Below, one piece after another: positions 8,615-18,244 of a stretch of 64,000 nucleotides of DNA. Made by a program: the position numbers and the translations under genes. A model generated the notes under the pieces. The model saw only the letters and a list, made by a program, of their open reading frames with translations. It was not told the DNA's origin and made no database searches. The DNA lies in assembly GCF_000238375.3 (NCBI RefSeq), contig NZ_AHBZ03000012.1:248001-312000 (forward strand), given 5' to 3'. Origin of the DNA: Pseudoalteromonas citrea. Its GTDB lineage: Bacteria > Pseudomonadota > Gammaproteobacteria > Enterobacterales > Alteromonadaceae. The first letter of the stretch is position 1, and the number at the start of each line of letters is the position of its first letter.

Positions 8615-10237
8615 ATGCCTTTTAAGCACGTTCAAATATACAGGGTTATTGCTATCGCCATATTGCTTTTTAGCGTGGTGACTAACTCACGTCAAGGCCA
8701 GTCTGATGAAGCTGTGTTACACAAAATTGAGGCAGCCGATGGCACGATAAAAGTTGAACATATTATTCGTTATGTGCAGTCCAACTATCGATTTAAAACA
8801 AAAACTTCGCTAAAACTTGGTGCTCTGGCCCTAGAGCAACTTCGCTTAAACCCAAATACCGATCAAGCATCTAGACTGCGCAGTCAGTTAAGTCGGGCTT
8901 ATATATACGCAGGTGATTTCATAAATGCAGAGCGCCTAGCCAATGAAGCGCAAGTAATTGCAATGCGCAACAATAATATTGCAAATAGGATATTAGCAAA
9001 TATTGTTCAAGCCGATATCGCAATACGTCAAGTCAATCTCACTCAGGCAAAAGACATCTTGGATACCGCGTTGGCCGACGCACTCACTATCAATCATCTT
9101 GAACATTTAGCGAGTGTCAGTACACTATCAGGAAAGGTACATAAAGATGCTTTGCAATACCATATCTCGTTAAAACACTATTTAAACAGTTTGGACTATT
9201 ATACAAAGCTCAGTGATCTAGCCGGTATATCGGTAGCACACCAAAATTTAGCCTCACTTTACCGGTGGATGGGGATGTACGACAAAACCTTATCTCACCA
9301 ACAAAAAGCATTATCTCAAGCTCTAGAGCGTAGTGATAAACGCGCATTATCGATAATTTATGGCAATTTAGGCACCTATTTAAAAGACGTTAAGAAGTAT
9401 CAAGACGCTATACAAATGCATAAAAAGTCTCTGGCTCTCAAAGAAGAGCTTAAGTATTCGTTTGGCATTCTTCAAACCTACAATAGATTAGGCCACCTTT
9501 ATCACCTGATAGAAGAATACGAGCAATCCTTGCACTATTTAAATTTGGCTGTGACATTGGCGTCCAAATTAGCAATCCCAAATAAGCTCGGCTCTACCTT
9601 TCTCGACCTCGGTCGCGTGCATCGTAAAATGGGCAATTTTAACCTTGCCGAATCTTATCTCAATCAATCTATTCAGTTATATCGAGGTAGCCATGTCGAG
9701 TTTAGATTAGCAGAAGTCTATTTGGCACTTGCCCGCCTTCATGCAAAAAATAAAACCCCAAATAAAGCGATAAATGATTTTCATCACGGGATCGACATTG
9801 CGTTACGATATAAACGTGAGGCTGTATTGGTGCGTTTATATGCCGGTCTAGCTAAAGAACTGAAGCTAATAAATAACTATGAACAGGCGCTAAAGTATAC
9901 TAATTTGCAAATGTCTTCAAAAGACTTAATAACGCTAAGAAACAACCAAACAAAAGTCGATGCATTACTCATTGAGTTTGATGTGGCTGAGAAGCAACGT
10001 ACAATTATAACCCTGACACAAAAAAATAGAATAAACACGTTAGAGTTAGAAAACCGCGCTTTCCAACAGAAAGTAACTGTTGGAAGTCTATTACTTGCTT
10101 CAACACTCTTGTTTTTTCTGTTTTTTTTGCATAATAAAAGTAAGAAAATAAAAATAGAACAAACCGCTTTAAAACAAGTTAATGATGTAAAAGAGCGCCT
10201 CAGTTTAGCTTTATGGGGTAGCAGAGACGAGCTTTGA
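8615..10237 (+). CDS. TPR sensor region of the interrupted histidine kinase
   Basis: The 540 residues up to the TGA have an N-terminal hydrophobic segment (about 8-24, probably a signal peptide), then a long helical region with several tetratricopeptide repeats of the kind found in periplasmic sensor domains (for example SVAHQNLASLYRWMGMYDKT and the following units, about 210-400). A membrane helix lies at about 487-507, then a short coiled stretch leading into the PAS domain, which is cut after DEL. If translation stops here the product is a membrane-anchored sensor without kinase. The ligand is unknown. Confidence 0.75.
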   Translation: MPFKHVQIYRVIAIAILLFSVVTNSRQGQSDEAVLHKIEAADGTIKVEHIIRYVQSNYRFKTKTSLKLGALALEQLRLNPNTDQASRLRSQLSRAYIYAGDFINAERLANEAQVIAMRNNNIANRILANIVQADIAIRQVNLTQAKDILDTALADALTINHLEHLASVSTLSGKVHKDALQYHISLKHYLNSLDYYTKLSDLAGISVAHQNLASLYRWMGMYDKTLSHQQKALSQALERSDKRALSIIYGNLGTYLKDVKKYQDAIQMHKKSLALKEELKYSFGILQTYNRLGHLYHLIEEYEQSLHYLNLAVTLASKLAIPNKLGSTFLDLGRVHRKMGNFNLAESYLNQSIQLYRGSHVEFRLAEVYLALARLHAKNKTPNKAINDFHHGIDIALRYKREAVLVRLYAGLAKELKLINNYEQALKYTNLQMSSKDLITLRNNQTKVDALLIEFDVAEKQRTIITLTQKNRINTLELENRAFQQKVTVGSLLLASTLLFFLFFLHNKSKKIKIEQTALKQVNDVKERLSLALWGSRDEL

Positions 10238-10261
10238 GATTGGAACCTAGTCGATGGCAAT

Positions 10262-11428
10262 ATGGTTCGAGAAAATAAAACCACTACGGCTGAGTTACCC
10301 TGTGGTCAAATTGGCTCAACACTTGAGAAGATCAAACTATCAATACACCCAGATGACTTTAAGCAACTTGAAGAGGCGTTTGATAACCACCTTAAAGGAA
10401 ACTGTGAGTTCTATGAGGTCAGTTATAGAGTATTAACCCAAGCTGGGCATTGGTTATGGGTGCTTGATAGAGGAAAAGTGACATTACGATCTGAAAATGG
10501 TTTAGCCCAACGGATCTCAGGGACAGTAAAAGACATATCCGTACTCAAAGCGTCTGAGCTAGCACTGTCTGAATTAAATAACAACTTAGAACAAAAAGTC
10601 GAAGAACGTACCACGAGTCTGAAGGAATCAAGAGATGCGCTCGCGACCACGATCGATGAACTACAAACAATGCAATCAACCCTTATCGAATCACAAAAAA
10701 TGGCGTCGATAGGAAAGCTCGTTGTCGGTATCTCTCACGAACTCAATACCCCGTTGGGTATCTCTGTCACTGCCGTTTCATTATTAATTGAAAAATTACA
10801 GTCATTTCAAAATAAGTTTTTAGAAAATCAGCTAACCCGCTCTGACACAAAGGATTTTGTAGAAACATCTTTATCAAGTGTACAATTGCTGGACAGCAAT
10901 ATTTCTCGCGCAGCGCAACTGGTCAAGAGGTTCAAGCAAGTATCGGTCAGTGAGCATATACAATCATCAAGAACTATTAATTTAAATGAGCTTATAAATA
11001 CTTTTCTTTCAATGCACTGTGAACTTGAAGGTGTAACAATATCAATTAACTGCTCAAAAGATCTGCATGCTCAGTGCGATGCTCACGCTCTGGTAAATGT
11101 TTTAAATGAACTCTATCAAAACTCTATACAGCATGGCTTTAATTCCCCCTCCACTGGAAAGATATCTATCCAATTGGAAAAAATAGGTGACCAAATCAAA
11201 CTAACATTCAGTGATAGTGGCAAAGGGGTTCACGAAAAAAATATGCCTCATTTATTTGAACCATTTTTTACAACTACGCGACACAATGGTAATGCAGGGT
11301 TAGGCCTTTACCTCGTTTATTCAAATGTTACTCATATTCTCAGAGGCCAAATTTCATTTCAAACAGTCGAACTAGAAGGGATCAGCTTTGAAATTTACTT
11401 TCCTGTATTTAACGACAGCCCAAATTAA
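10262..11428 (+). CDS. PAS and kinase part of the interrupted histidine kinase
   Basis: From the first in-frame ATG after the stop this gives 388 residues: most of a PAS domain (to about 95), a coiled coil (about 97-145), HisKA with phospho-acceptor His159 in the motif GISHELNTPLG, and a HATPase domain with N-box (ELYQNSIQHGF), G1 (DSGKGV) and G2 (NAGLGLYLV). All catalytic motifs are intact. No good ribosome-binding site precedes this ATG, so independent translation is doubtful; read it as the second half of the upstream gene. Confidence 0.7.
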   Translation: MVRENKTTTAELPCGQIGSTLEKIKLSIHPDDFKQLEEAFDNHLKGNCEFYEVSYRVLTQAGHWLWVLDRGKVTLRSENGLAQRISGTVKDISVLKASELALSELNNNLEQKVEERTTSLKESRDALATTIDELQTMQSTLIESQKMASIGKLVVGISHELNTPLGISVTAVSLLIEKLQSFQNKFLENQLTRSDTKDFVETSLSSVQLLDSNISRAAQLVKRFKQVSVSEHIQSSRTINLNELINTFLSMHCELEGVTISINCSKDLHAQCDAHALVNVLNELYQNSIQHGFNSPSTGKISIQLEKIGDQIKLTFSDSGKGVHEKNMPHLFEPFFTTTRHNGNAGLGLYLVYSNVTHILRGQISFQTVELEGISFEIYFPVFNDSPN

Positions 11429-11514
11429 ATAATTAATTACGGGGGACATTACCCATTACTAAATTTTAATTCAAAGATAAAAGCACACATAAAAAAGTCC
11501 CACAGCATCACTAA

Positions 11515-12429
11515 TCATTGACCCACTTTAGATGGCTCAAGCTGCCAGGTAACATGGCACAGTTTATCAACAAACCAACTTAATGCTTTACCCTGCTGCC
11601 CCTTGTTCCATGCAATAAATAGATCTTGATTGGGTCTAGGAATAGCGCATTCTTTTTGTACCAAAGAGCCATCATGTAAATACGGTGCAGCCAGATGTTG
11701 CGGTAAAAATCCCACACCTATACCTTGTCGTTGCGCCACTAACTTGGCGTTCATATTATTTACCCGAATAACCTGCTTACTGTTGAAAAAGCCTGTCTCC
11801 CTAGTGGGTAATATTTGCGATGTATCGGCAACCACTATTGACGGGTATAACCTTAAATGCTCTACATCTATCACTTCGTCGATACTAGCCAATGGGTGAT
11901 CGGGAGCCACAGCGAATATAAAGCTCACGTCATAAATTTTGTGAGTATTAAACATCCCTTTTGGCAGCTCACCTGATGCACCGATGACAATGTCAGCCCG
12001 TTTGCTATGCAGTGCATCCCATCCTCCTCCTAGCGCTTCTTCACTTAAAGTGATATCAACACTTTGTGGTAACCGAGAAAACTCAGCCAATAATTCAAAT
12101 AAGATGTCCTGAGGTACAATCGTGTCACGGGCAATACGCAACTCTCTCTCCCACCCAGACTCAAGTAAAGCAACCGCATCAACCATTTTATTCGTCGCAT
12201 ACAATATTTCGCGACCGTGTGCCAAAACCAATTTCCCTGCAGGCGTTAACAATGCTCGTTGTTTAGAACGGTCAAATAATGCAGTACCAATATCGTCTTC
12301 TAATTTTTTAATTGTGTAAGTTAAGGCCGATGGCACTTTGTAAAGAGACTGAGCGGCAGCGGCAAAACTGCCTTTTTTATCAATCGCATCAAGCGCCTTT
12401 AGCGCTTCAATGGTGATAGCTTGATGCAT
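11515..12429 (-). CDS. LysR family transcriptional regulator of the doxX-pirin operon
   Basis: LysR-type regulator of 304 residues with N-terminal winged helix-turn-helix (KKGSFAAAAQSLYKVPSALT near 18-37) and a substrate-binding domain. The start ATG has a strong GGAGGAAG ribosome-binding site. It is divergent from doxX at 12585, with a 155-bp spacer containing a perfect palindrome with the LysR T-N11-A form. By position it probably controls the doxX-pirin-reductase operon; the inducer may be a quinone or electrophile (inference). Confidence 0.88.
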   Translation of the reverse strand: MHQAITIEALKALDAIDKKGSFAAAAQSLYKVPSALTYTIKKLEDDIGTALFDRSKQRALLTPAGKLVLAHGREILYATNKMVDAVALLESGWERELRIARDTIVPQDILFELLAEFSRLPQSVDITLSEEALGGGWDALHSKRADIVIGASGELPKGMFNTHKIYDVSFIFAVAPDHPLASIDEVIDVEHLRLYPSIVVADTSQILPTRETGFFNSKQVIRVNNMNAKLVAQRQGIGVGFLPQHLAAPYLHDGSLVQKECAIPRPNQDLFIAWNKGQQGKALSWFVDKLCHVTWQLEPSKVGQ

Positions 12430-12450
12430 AACTTCCTCCAGAAACCTATA

Positions 12451-12465
12451 TTCAAATAATTTGAA
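12451..12465. promoter_or_regulatory. candidate LysR operator
   Basis: TTCAAATAATTTGAA is a perfect 7+1+7 palindrome containing the T-N11-A pattern of LysR sites. It lies between the divergent LysR gene and doxX, 22 bp before the LysR start. A second, looser inverted repeat, GTTTC...GAAAC, lies at 12481-12501. Confidence 0.5.
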
Positions 12466-12584
12466 CTAAGCATTCAAAATGTTTCGATTTTTTATAGAAA
12501 CTATCACACCTATACTAGATTTCAACAAGTAAGTCAGGCGCTTCAATAGCGATAATACAAATTGAAATATAGTGAGAATTAAAG

Positions 12585-13028
12585 ATGAAAACATTACTTA
12601 AAACAGTGACCACCTCTCATGCTAGCTACGCAGCATTATCATTACGTCTACCCATTGGTATTATTTTTATGGCCCATGGTGCGCAAAAACTTTTTGCATG
12701 GTTTGGCGGGTATGGTTTAGAAGGCACTGCTGGATGGATGGAGTCAATTGGCCTCACTCCTGGGTTTTTAATGGCGCTATTGGCAGGCAGTGGTGAGTTC
12801 TTCGGAGGGTTATTCATTTTATTAGGGCTATTAACGAGGCCTGCTGCTGCGGTCCTCGCACTCACAATGGTAGTGGCTATTTTCTCTGTCCACTTCAGCA
12901 ATGGCTTATTTATGTCAAATAACGGATATGAGTTTGCATTGGCACTCTTTGCCGCGAGTGTGTCTCTTGTTGTCGCGGGGAGCGGTAAGCTTGCTGTAGA
13001 TAACTATTTGGCAAAAAAGTTAGCTTAA
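12585..13028 (+). CDS. DoxX family membrane protein
   Basis: A 147-residue DoxX-family protein with four hydrophobic helices. The family signature region is present: RLPIGIIFMAHGAQKLFAWF near 21-40, then GSGEFFGGLFILLGLLTRPA near 69-88. Members are small inner-membrane proteins linked to redox or thiol stress in several bacteria, though the biochemical role is not settled. It is first in a plus-strand operon with a pirin (36 bp gap) and a glutathionyl-hydroquinone reductase, with a LysR regulator divergent. This context suggests quinone or electrophile defence. Confidence 0.85.
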   Translation: MKTLLKTVTTSHASYAALSLRLPIGIIFMAHGAQKLFAWFGGYGLEGTAGWMESIGLTPGFLMALLAGSGEFFGGLFILLGLLTRPAAAVLALTMVVAIFSVHFSNGLFMSNNGYEFALALFAASVSLVVAGSGKLAVDNYLAKKLA

Positions 13029-13063
13029 CCACACTTTATTTTACCCGTGCTTAGGAGAAGAAA

Positions 13064-13759
13064 ATGCTCATATTAAGAAAGTCACAAGATAGAGGCCAAG
13101 CTAACTTTGGCTGGCTCAACAGCAAACACAGCTTTTCATTTGGTCACTACTACGATCCAAAACACTTAGGTTTCTCATCACTTCGAGTGATCAATGACGA
13201 TATAGTGGCTCCGGGCGCAGGCTTTGATACTCATGGCCACCGAGATATGGAAATTATCAGCTACGTACTTGAAGGCAGTATTGAACACAAAGACAGCACG
13301 GGCAATATTCAAACCTTGCCGGCGGGAGAGTTTCAGCTAATGTCGGCGGGGACAGGGATATATCATAGTGAATATAACGCATCCAAACAGCACCCTTTGC
13401 GTTTTCTTCAAATTTGGATAAAGCCCAATAAAATTGGTAATAAGCCAAATTATCAGCAAAAGAATTTTGGTAAGGCCGCTGGTTTAACTACCATTGCAAC
13501 CCCAAACGGAGGTAATGCCACGCTACAAATTACCCAAGATGCAAAGCTACATCAACTCATAGTGAGATCAGGTGAGACCTTTGAGTTTGAGCACAGTACA
13601 AGCAATAAAGTATATATACATCTGGTAACTGGAACTGCACAACTCAACAATACGGTTTTATCTGCCGGAGATGGTGCCCAAGTTATTGATGAAGAAAAGC
13701 TGGTATTCAAAAATGAAAGTCATGCTGATATGACCGCATTGATCTTTGAGTTGCCTTAA
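13064..13759 (+). CDS. pirin family protein (cupin)
   Basis: Pirin-type bicupin of 231 residues. The metal site is visible as HGHRDMEI (His57, His59) and GIYHSEYN (His101, Glu103), matching the ligands of pirins and of E. coli YhhW, which has quercetinase activity in vitro. An AGGAGAAG ribosome-binding site precedes the ATG. It sits between doxX and a glutathionyl-hydroquinone reductase gene in what looks like one operon, so a role in handling flavonoid- or quinone-like compounds is reasonable but inferred. Confidence 0.9.
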   Translation: MLILRKSQDRGQANFGWLNSKHSFSFGHYYDPKHLGFSSLRVINDDIVAPGAGFDTHGHRDMEIISYVLEGSIEHKDSTGNIQTLPAGEFQLMSAGTGIYHSEYNASKQHPLRFLQIWIKPNKIGNKPNYQQKNFGKAAGLTTIATPNGGNATLQITQDAKLHQLIVRSGETFEFEHSTSNKVYIHLVTGTAQLNNTVLSAGDGAQVIDEEKLVFKNESHADMTALIFELP

Positions 13760-13792
13760 TAAATTGTTTCAAAAATAGAAGAGGATAAAATT

Positions 13793-14764
13793 ATGGGTTT
13801 ATTAATCGATGGTACATGGCATAACCAATGGTATGACACTGAGGCCAACAAAGGAAAGTTTAAACGAGAAGACGCTCAGCTTCGTAACTGGATCACAGCG
13901 CAGGGCGAAGCAGGTCCTTCTGGTAAAAGTGGATTTAAAGCAGAATCAGGCCGCTATCACTTATACGTTTCACTGGCGTGTCCGTGGGCACATAGAACTC
14001 TTATTTTCAGAGCATTAAAAGGGTTAACAGAGCATATTAGCATATCCGTTGTTAGCCCAGATATGTTAGAGAACGGGTGGACTTTTGATACCTCGAGCCA
14101 AAGTAGTGGAGATGATTTGTTTAATGTTGCGTATATGCATCAGGTTTATACAAAACATTCAGTAACATACAGTGGCCGAGTTACAGTACCCGTTTTATGG
14201 GATAAGCAACAGAACTGCATCGTCAGCAATGAGTCGTCTGAAATTATCCGGATGTTTAATACTGAGTTTAATCATATTACAGGTAATACACTGGATCTCT
14301 ACCCTAAAGCAAAACAGCAAGAAATTGATGAAATGAACGACTTTGTTTATCACAACATTAATAATGGGGTATACAAAACAGGCTTTGCAACGACTCAAAG
14401 CGCCTATGAAAACGCTTATAACGCATTATTTTCAGCCCTTGATAAAATCGAAGCGCGACTATCAACACAGCGCTATTTAACAGGTAATCGTATTACTGAG
14501 GCTGATTGGCGCTTATTTACTACGTTGATCAGATTTGATGTCGTTTATTTTGGTCACTTTAAGTGTAACCAACGTCAGCTAGAACAATACCATCATATTG
14601 CTAATTATATTCGAGAATTATATCAGCAACCAGGGATTGCTCAGACCGTCGATTTTCACCATATAAAACGCCACTATTACTTTAGTCACACTATGATCAA
14701 CCCAACGCAAGTGGTACCTTCTGGCCCCGAGATTGACTACACCACTGAGCATAATCGAGGTTGA
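13793..14764 (+). CDS. glutathionyl-hydroquinone reductase (Xi-class glutathione S-transferase)
   Basis: Reduces glutathionylated hydroquinones, releasing the quinol and glutathione disulfide. The 323 residues show the Xi-class pattern: catalytic Cys63 in SLACPWAHRTL, the segment VPVLWDKQ before ESSEIIRM (thioredoxin-fold glutathione site), and an all-helical C-terminal domain with RITEADWRLFTTLIRFD. It is closest in kind to E. coli YqjG. An AGAGG ribosome-binding site precedes the ATG. Third gene of the doxX-pirin operon; it gives the operon its best-supported function. Confidence 0.92.
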   Translation: MGLLIDGTWHNQWYDTEANKGKFKREDAQLRNWITAQGEAGPSGKSGFKAESGRYHLYVSLACPWAHRTLIFRALKGLTEHISISVVSPDMLENGWTFDTSSQSSGDDLFNVAYMHQVYTKHSVTYSGRVTVPVLWDKQQNCIVSNESSEIIRMFNTEFNHITGNTLDLYPKAKQQEIDEMNDFVYHNINNGVYKTGFATTQSAYENAYNALFSALDKIEARLSTQRYLTGNRITEADWRLFTTLIRFDVVYFGHFKCNQRQLEQYHHIANYIRELYQQPGIAQTVDFHHIKRHYYFSHTMINPTQVVPSGPEIDYTTEHNRG

Positions 14765-14958
14765 TACCCCCAAACACTTCAGCAGTAAGGGGGTAAGCTA
14801 CTACAGATAAGCTCTACTCTTTGTAGAATTGTAGATTGAAGCGTCATCAAAATGGTAACTCTTTAATCTACTAAATCACTGGAGTTTTTTCATAACCTTC
14901 GAATGTCATAAAATAGGTCACCTGAGCACAATAATGCTTTGCTTCCCTAGCCTATTTT

Positions 14959-16539
14959 TTATTTAACAAACTTCACCATAAACTGGTCCACAAGGCTTTC
15001 TTGATCGACCAATGAAGTCTGTGTGTTAGACATCGTTTTCAAAGTTCTATCTGAGCTTTCTAGCGAATCATTCGCCAACTGAGAAATCGTCACCGCGTTA
15101 TTATTAAGCTCGTTTGATACACCTGACATTTCTTCGGTGGATGACGCAATTTGATAGTTAAGGCTAGATATCTCATTCACCAGAGTATTAATGCTATCTA
15201 AGCTCTCTTTAGTACCTTCTGCTTTACTGACACATTCACCAGACTTGTCTACACCATTTTGAATAGCACCCACCGCGCGCTCTGCACGCTGACGCAGATC
15301 GGCTATAATACTGTCAATTTCTTTTGTTGACTCTTGTGTACGTTGCGCAAGTGCTCTTACCTCATCAGCCACTACCGCAAACCCTCGGCCTTGCTCCCCA
15401 GCCCTAGCCGCTTCGATTGCCGCATTTAGCGCAAGTAAATTCGTTTGCTCTGATATACCACGGATCACATCAACAACCCCACCGATATTCACCGTTTGAG
15501 CATTGAGATCTTCAATATCTTTTTGTGTTTTAGACAATTCTTCTGACAGCTCGTAGTTGTTTTCCATATTCTCATTGACTGCAACACTACCTGCCTTTAC
15601 CGACTCTAGTGCAGACTCAGATTGAGACGCTGCATTAGTGGTATTGTTAGCAATTTCTGCGATGGTTGCCGTCATTTCATTTATGGCCGTTGCTAACGAA
15701 CCCGTTTGCGCTTGCTGACTATTTAATAAGTCTGCACTGCGGTTGCACTCAGCCACTGTTTCATCTGCATGCTCTGTTACTGTACTACTTGAGTCTTTTA
15801 CGCGGCCAAGTACAGCTCTGAGTTCCGATTCACGTGCCAAAAGCGCTAATTCAATCGCGCTTATATCATTGACTCGACCAAGGAAAATTTTTTGCATCAT
15901 TGGATTGTCGTAAACTTTTTTGGCTTTTTCACTGAGCACTCTTACCGGCGCTAATCGAGAGTATGTTAGCGCAACGACACCAATGACCAATACGGTTTCT
16001 AAAATATAAGACCACGGCGATGCCAATGAAGTTAAAAACATCGTCAGAATGTAAAAACCGATAATGATGGCTATCATTTGACTCGACAATGACCACGACT
16101 TTTTAGCAATCGACTCTGGTGATGTGCCATTATTCAATTGTTCGTATATTTTTTCGGTTCTGGCAACGACATCACGATCTGGTTTCGTTCTAACGGATTG
16201 GTACTCTACCGTTTTTCCTGTTTTATCGGCTATAGGTGTAACATACGCATTAACCCAATAATGATCGCCATTTTTACAGCGATTTTTTACTAACCCCATC
16301 CATGGCTTACCTGAACCAATAAAATCCCATAAATTTTTAAAGGCTGCTTTTGGCATAGTTGGGTGACGTACAATATTGTGGGGCTTACCTTGTAAGTCTT
16401 CTAGATCAAACCCTGCAACTTCGCAGAATTGCTTATTCGCGTACTTTATCTGGCCATTTGTATTGGTAGTCGATAAAAGATTGTAAGTATTGGGGTAATC
16501 ATACTCTCGGTTGGTATAGTCGGATCTTCCTGTAGCCAT
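14959..16539 (-). CDS. PAS-domain methyl-accepting chemotaxis protein (Aer-like)
   Basis: Chemoreceptor with an N-terminal PAS domain (about 20-130, including ITTNGQ-type start and [17 protein letters not shown]), hydrophobic helices at about 155-200 that anchor it in the membrane, and a C-terminal signalling domain with the conserved hairpin tip ([20 protein letters not shown]). There is no periplasmic sensing domain, so it is organised like the energy-taxis receptor Aer; PAS would carry FAD or another cofactor (inference). The ATG at 16539 is preferred over the GTG nine bases upstream. Confidence 0.88.
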   Translation of the reverse strand: MATGRSDYTNREYDYPNTYNLLSTTNTNGQIKYANKQFCEVAGFDLEDLQGKPHNIVRHPTMPKAAFKNLWDFIGSGKPWMGLVKNRCKNGDHYWVNAYVTPIADKTGKTVEYQSVRTKPDRDVVARTEKIYEQLNNGTSPESIAKKSWSLSSQMIAIIIGFYILTMFLTSLASPWSYILETVLVIGVVALTYSRLAPVRVLSEKAKKVYDNPMMQKIFLGRVNDISAIELALLARESELRAVLGRVKDSSSTVTEHADETVAECNRSADLLNSQQAQTGSLATAINEMTATIAEIANNTTNAASQSESALESVKAGSVAVNENMENNYELSEELSKTQKDIEDLNAQTVNIGGVVDVIRGISEQTNLLALNAAIEAARAGEQGRGFAVVADEVRALAQRTQESTKEIDSIIADLRQRAERAVGAIQNGVDKSGECVSKAEGTKESLDSINTLVNEISSLNYQIASSTEEMSGVSNELNNNAVTISQLANDSLESSDRTLKTMSNTQTSLVDQESLVDQFMVKFVK

Positions 16540-16768
16540 AGTCTTCACTCAAACGATTAAAAAACAATAGTAAATCATTACTTTTGTTTGCATATGACAA
16601 AATACGGCATAAGCTTGCTATCGATCAAAAACCATAACACTTCGCTTATAATTTAAACAAACAAAAAGCAGACGCATGATTAAAGCTAGCAGAAATAGAA
16701 GAAATTACCGAAAAGTATTTTTTGATTTAAAGGTATGAAATATTGAATGAAAGATTGGATAAAAGAAA

Positions 16769-16844
16769 TGGCGTCCCCAAGGGGATTCGAACCCCTGTTA
16801 CCGCCGTGAAAGGGCGGTGTCCTAGGCCTCTAGACGATGGGGAC
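16769..16844 (-). tRNA. tRNA-Glu (anticodon TTC)
   Basis: 76 bases including encoded CCA. The minus strand begins GTCCCCATCGTCTAGAGG, with anticodon loop CTTTCAC. It is identical in the mature part to the copy at 17044-17119. Confidence 0.97.
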
Positions 16845-17043
16845 GCAGAAATTGATTTGCAAATTACTATTTGCTATTTCTGCGTTAGATGAGACCGAGC
16901 CTGTGAGGCGAATGGCCTTATTCTTAGTAGCAGAATAAAATCTGTGTCACTAGGACTGGCTATTTTAACTCGCACCATATGAGCTAGTATAATCTAGAAA
17001 TCACTCGAGGATTTTTAGATAACATCATTTCATCGAAATGAAA

Positions 17044-17119
17044 TGGCGTCCCCAAGGGGATTCGAACCCCTGTTACCGCCGTGAAAGGGCGGTGTCCTAG
17101 GCCTCTAGACGATGGGGAC
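17044..17119 (-). tRNA. tRNA-Glu (anticodon TTC)
   Basis: Second identical copy, 76 bases with encoded CCA. It lies between tRNA-Ala and the other tRNA-Glu and is probably cotranscribed with both. Confidence 0.97.
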
Positions 17120-17158
17120 ACATATAATGTGTACTCTAGGACAATGCACTGAATGATT

Positions 17159-17234
17159 TGGTGGAGCTATGCGGGATCGAACCGCAGACCTCTTCGCTGC
17201 CAGCGAAGCGCTCTCCCAGCTGAGCTATAGCCCC
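17159..17234 (-). tRNA. tRNA-Ala (anticodon GGC)
   Basis: 76 bases. The minus strand reads GGGGCTATAGCTCAGCTGGG; the anticodon stem-loop CTTCGCTGGCAGCGAAG carries GGC, and the gene ends in ACCA. It is first in the Ala-Glu-Glu transcription unit. Confidence 0.97.
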
Positions 17235-17293
17235 AAACCAGTAACAAACTTAGCCAAATAACTTGCTAGCCTGTATCGCTGAGTGCGGGCCGC

Positions 17294-17322
17294 ATTCTAT
17301 GCAGGCACACAAACAAAGTCAA
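17294..17322 (-). promoter_or_regulatory. promoter of the tRNA-Ala-Glu-Glu unit
   Basis: On the minus strand TTGACT (-35, 17317-17322) is followed after exactly 17 bp by TAGAAT (-10, 17294-17299) and then by the GC-rich discriminator GCGGCCCGC typical of stringently controlled stable-RNA promoters. It lies about 60 bp before tRNA-Ala. Confidence 0.8.
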
Positions 17323-18079
17323 CAGTTTTCAGTTAACTTTTTATCAAGCGTTCTAAAAACCATCAGGTTGTTGCTAATATAACCACATCATAGTCGAACT
17401 TCAATTAAAACCCTTGTTTTTGCTCAAAAAAGTATCAGCTTGATTTGTCTATAATTATTAATACGCGCCTTTCATTGCAGACGATACTCTATTTCTTTGC
17501 TGTAACCTTCTTACACTGAACTCACAGTGCTCATCTATAGGCCCAAGTACGGCAAACCCACAATACCAGCCAAGCCGCAGACTCTTTTTCATTAAACAAC
17601 CTCACTGACGATGTTATAGACTCAATAATTCTGACACTCTCCTGACCTGCTTTCACTTTACATATACTCTAAAGAACAGTGACTATTACCTCGCCCTGGT
17701 GTTTACACATTAAATGCATAGTTAAATAATATACTTGAGGTGATGATATCTTTTGTTATAGAGCCCTCCCCTCGTTATTGAAGCTAGATAGCTATATTAA
17801 GTTCCTACAATATTACACTGGTCGCTTGATATAGCACCAAACCGAATACCCTGAATAACAGCGAATTATAATGAGAAGGAAAGATCAGGAGTCACCCTAT
17901 ACCAACAAGTTACTTTGCTTAAATCGTGCCTCACCATTCACCCTTTCAGCTTCCCCTGTTACTAAGTTACTTCCCATACTCATTAAATAACAAAATAATT
18001 TCACTATAGGTAATAAATGAAGAGCTTTGATGAATTGGCGATAAAAACCGCATATAAACTAAAATTGTAACTTCAAGTA
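17323..18079. other. non-coding gap between two divergent tRNA units
   Basis: About 750 bp with no ORF of useful length and no tRNA-like or rho-independent hairpin structure that I can recognise. It is bounded by the two outward-facing tRNA promoters, so upstream activating elements are possible at either end; the remainder has no assignable content. Confidence 0.4.
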
Positions 18080-18107
18080 TTGACACTATTTGAAGTCTCC
18101 CTATAAT
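18080..18107 (+). promoter_or_regulatory. promoter of the tRNA-Val array
   Basis: TTGACA at 18080-18085 and TATAAT at 18102-18107 (both perfect consensus, 16-bp spacer) are followed by the GC-rich discriminator AGCGCCCC. It is about 42 bp before the first tRNA-Val. Confidence 0.85.
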
Positions 18108-18149
18108 AGCGCCCCACAACGACGCGGCAAACGTTGTTGATTTAGATAT

Positions 18150-18225
18150 GGGTCGTTAGCTCAGTTGGGAGAGCATCGCCCTTACAAGGCGAGGGTCACT
18201 GGTTCAAGTCCAGTACGACCCACCA
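18150..18225 (+). tRNA. tRNA-Val (anticodon TAC), copy 1
   Basis: 76 bases, acceptor stem GGGTCGT/ACGACCC, anticodon loop CTTACAA, encoded CCA. Confidence 0.97.
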
Positions 18226-18244
18226 TTATCTAAATGTTTTATTT

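Larger units (their letters stand above)
8615..11428 (+). pseudogene. TPR-PAS sensor histidine kinase interrupted by in-frame TGA at 10235
   Basis: Both halves are in the same frame and together make a coherent protein of 937 codons: N-terminal signal/anchor, TPR sensor region, membrane helix, PAS domain, HisKA and HATPase domains. The single break is TGA (10235-10237) inside the PAS start. Related kinases read LALWGSGDELWDWD there, and here the sequence is LALWGSRDEL-stop-DWNL, so TGA stands where Trp (TGG) is expected. One base change, a base-call error or TGA readthrough would all explain it. No indel is needed and both halves are otherwise intact, so the lesion is recent or not real. Confidence 0.8.

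Noticed and set aside
10235-10237. TGA as a selenocysteine codon
   Set aside because: Homologous PAS domains have Trp, not Cys or Sec, at this place, and no SECIS-like hairpin follows directly.
12481-12501. GTTTC-N11-GAAAC inverted repeat as the main doxX operator
   Set aside because: Short arms in AT-rich DNA; the TTCAAATAATTTGAA palindrome is the better candidate, so this was only mentioned there.
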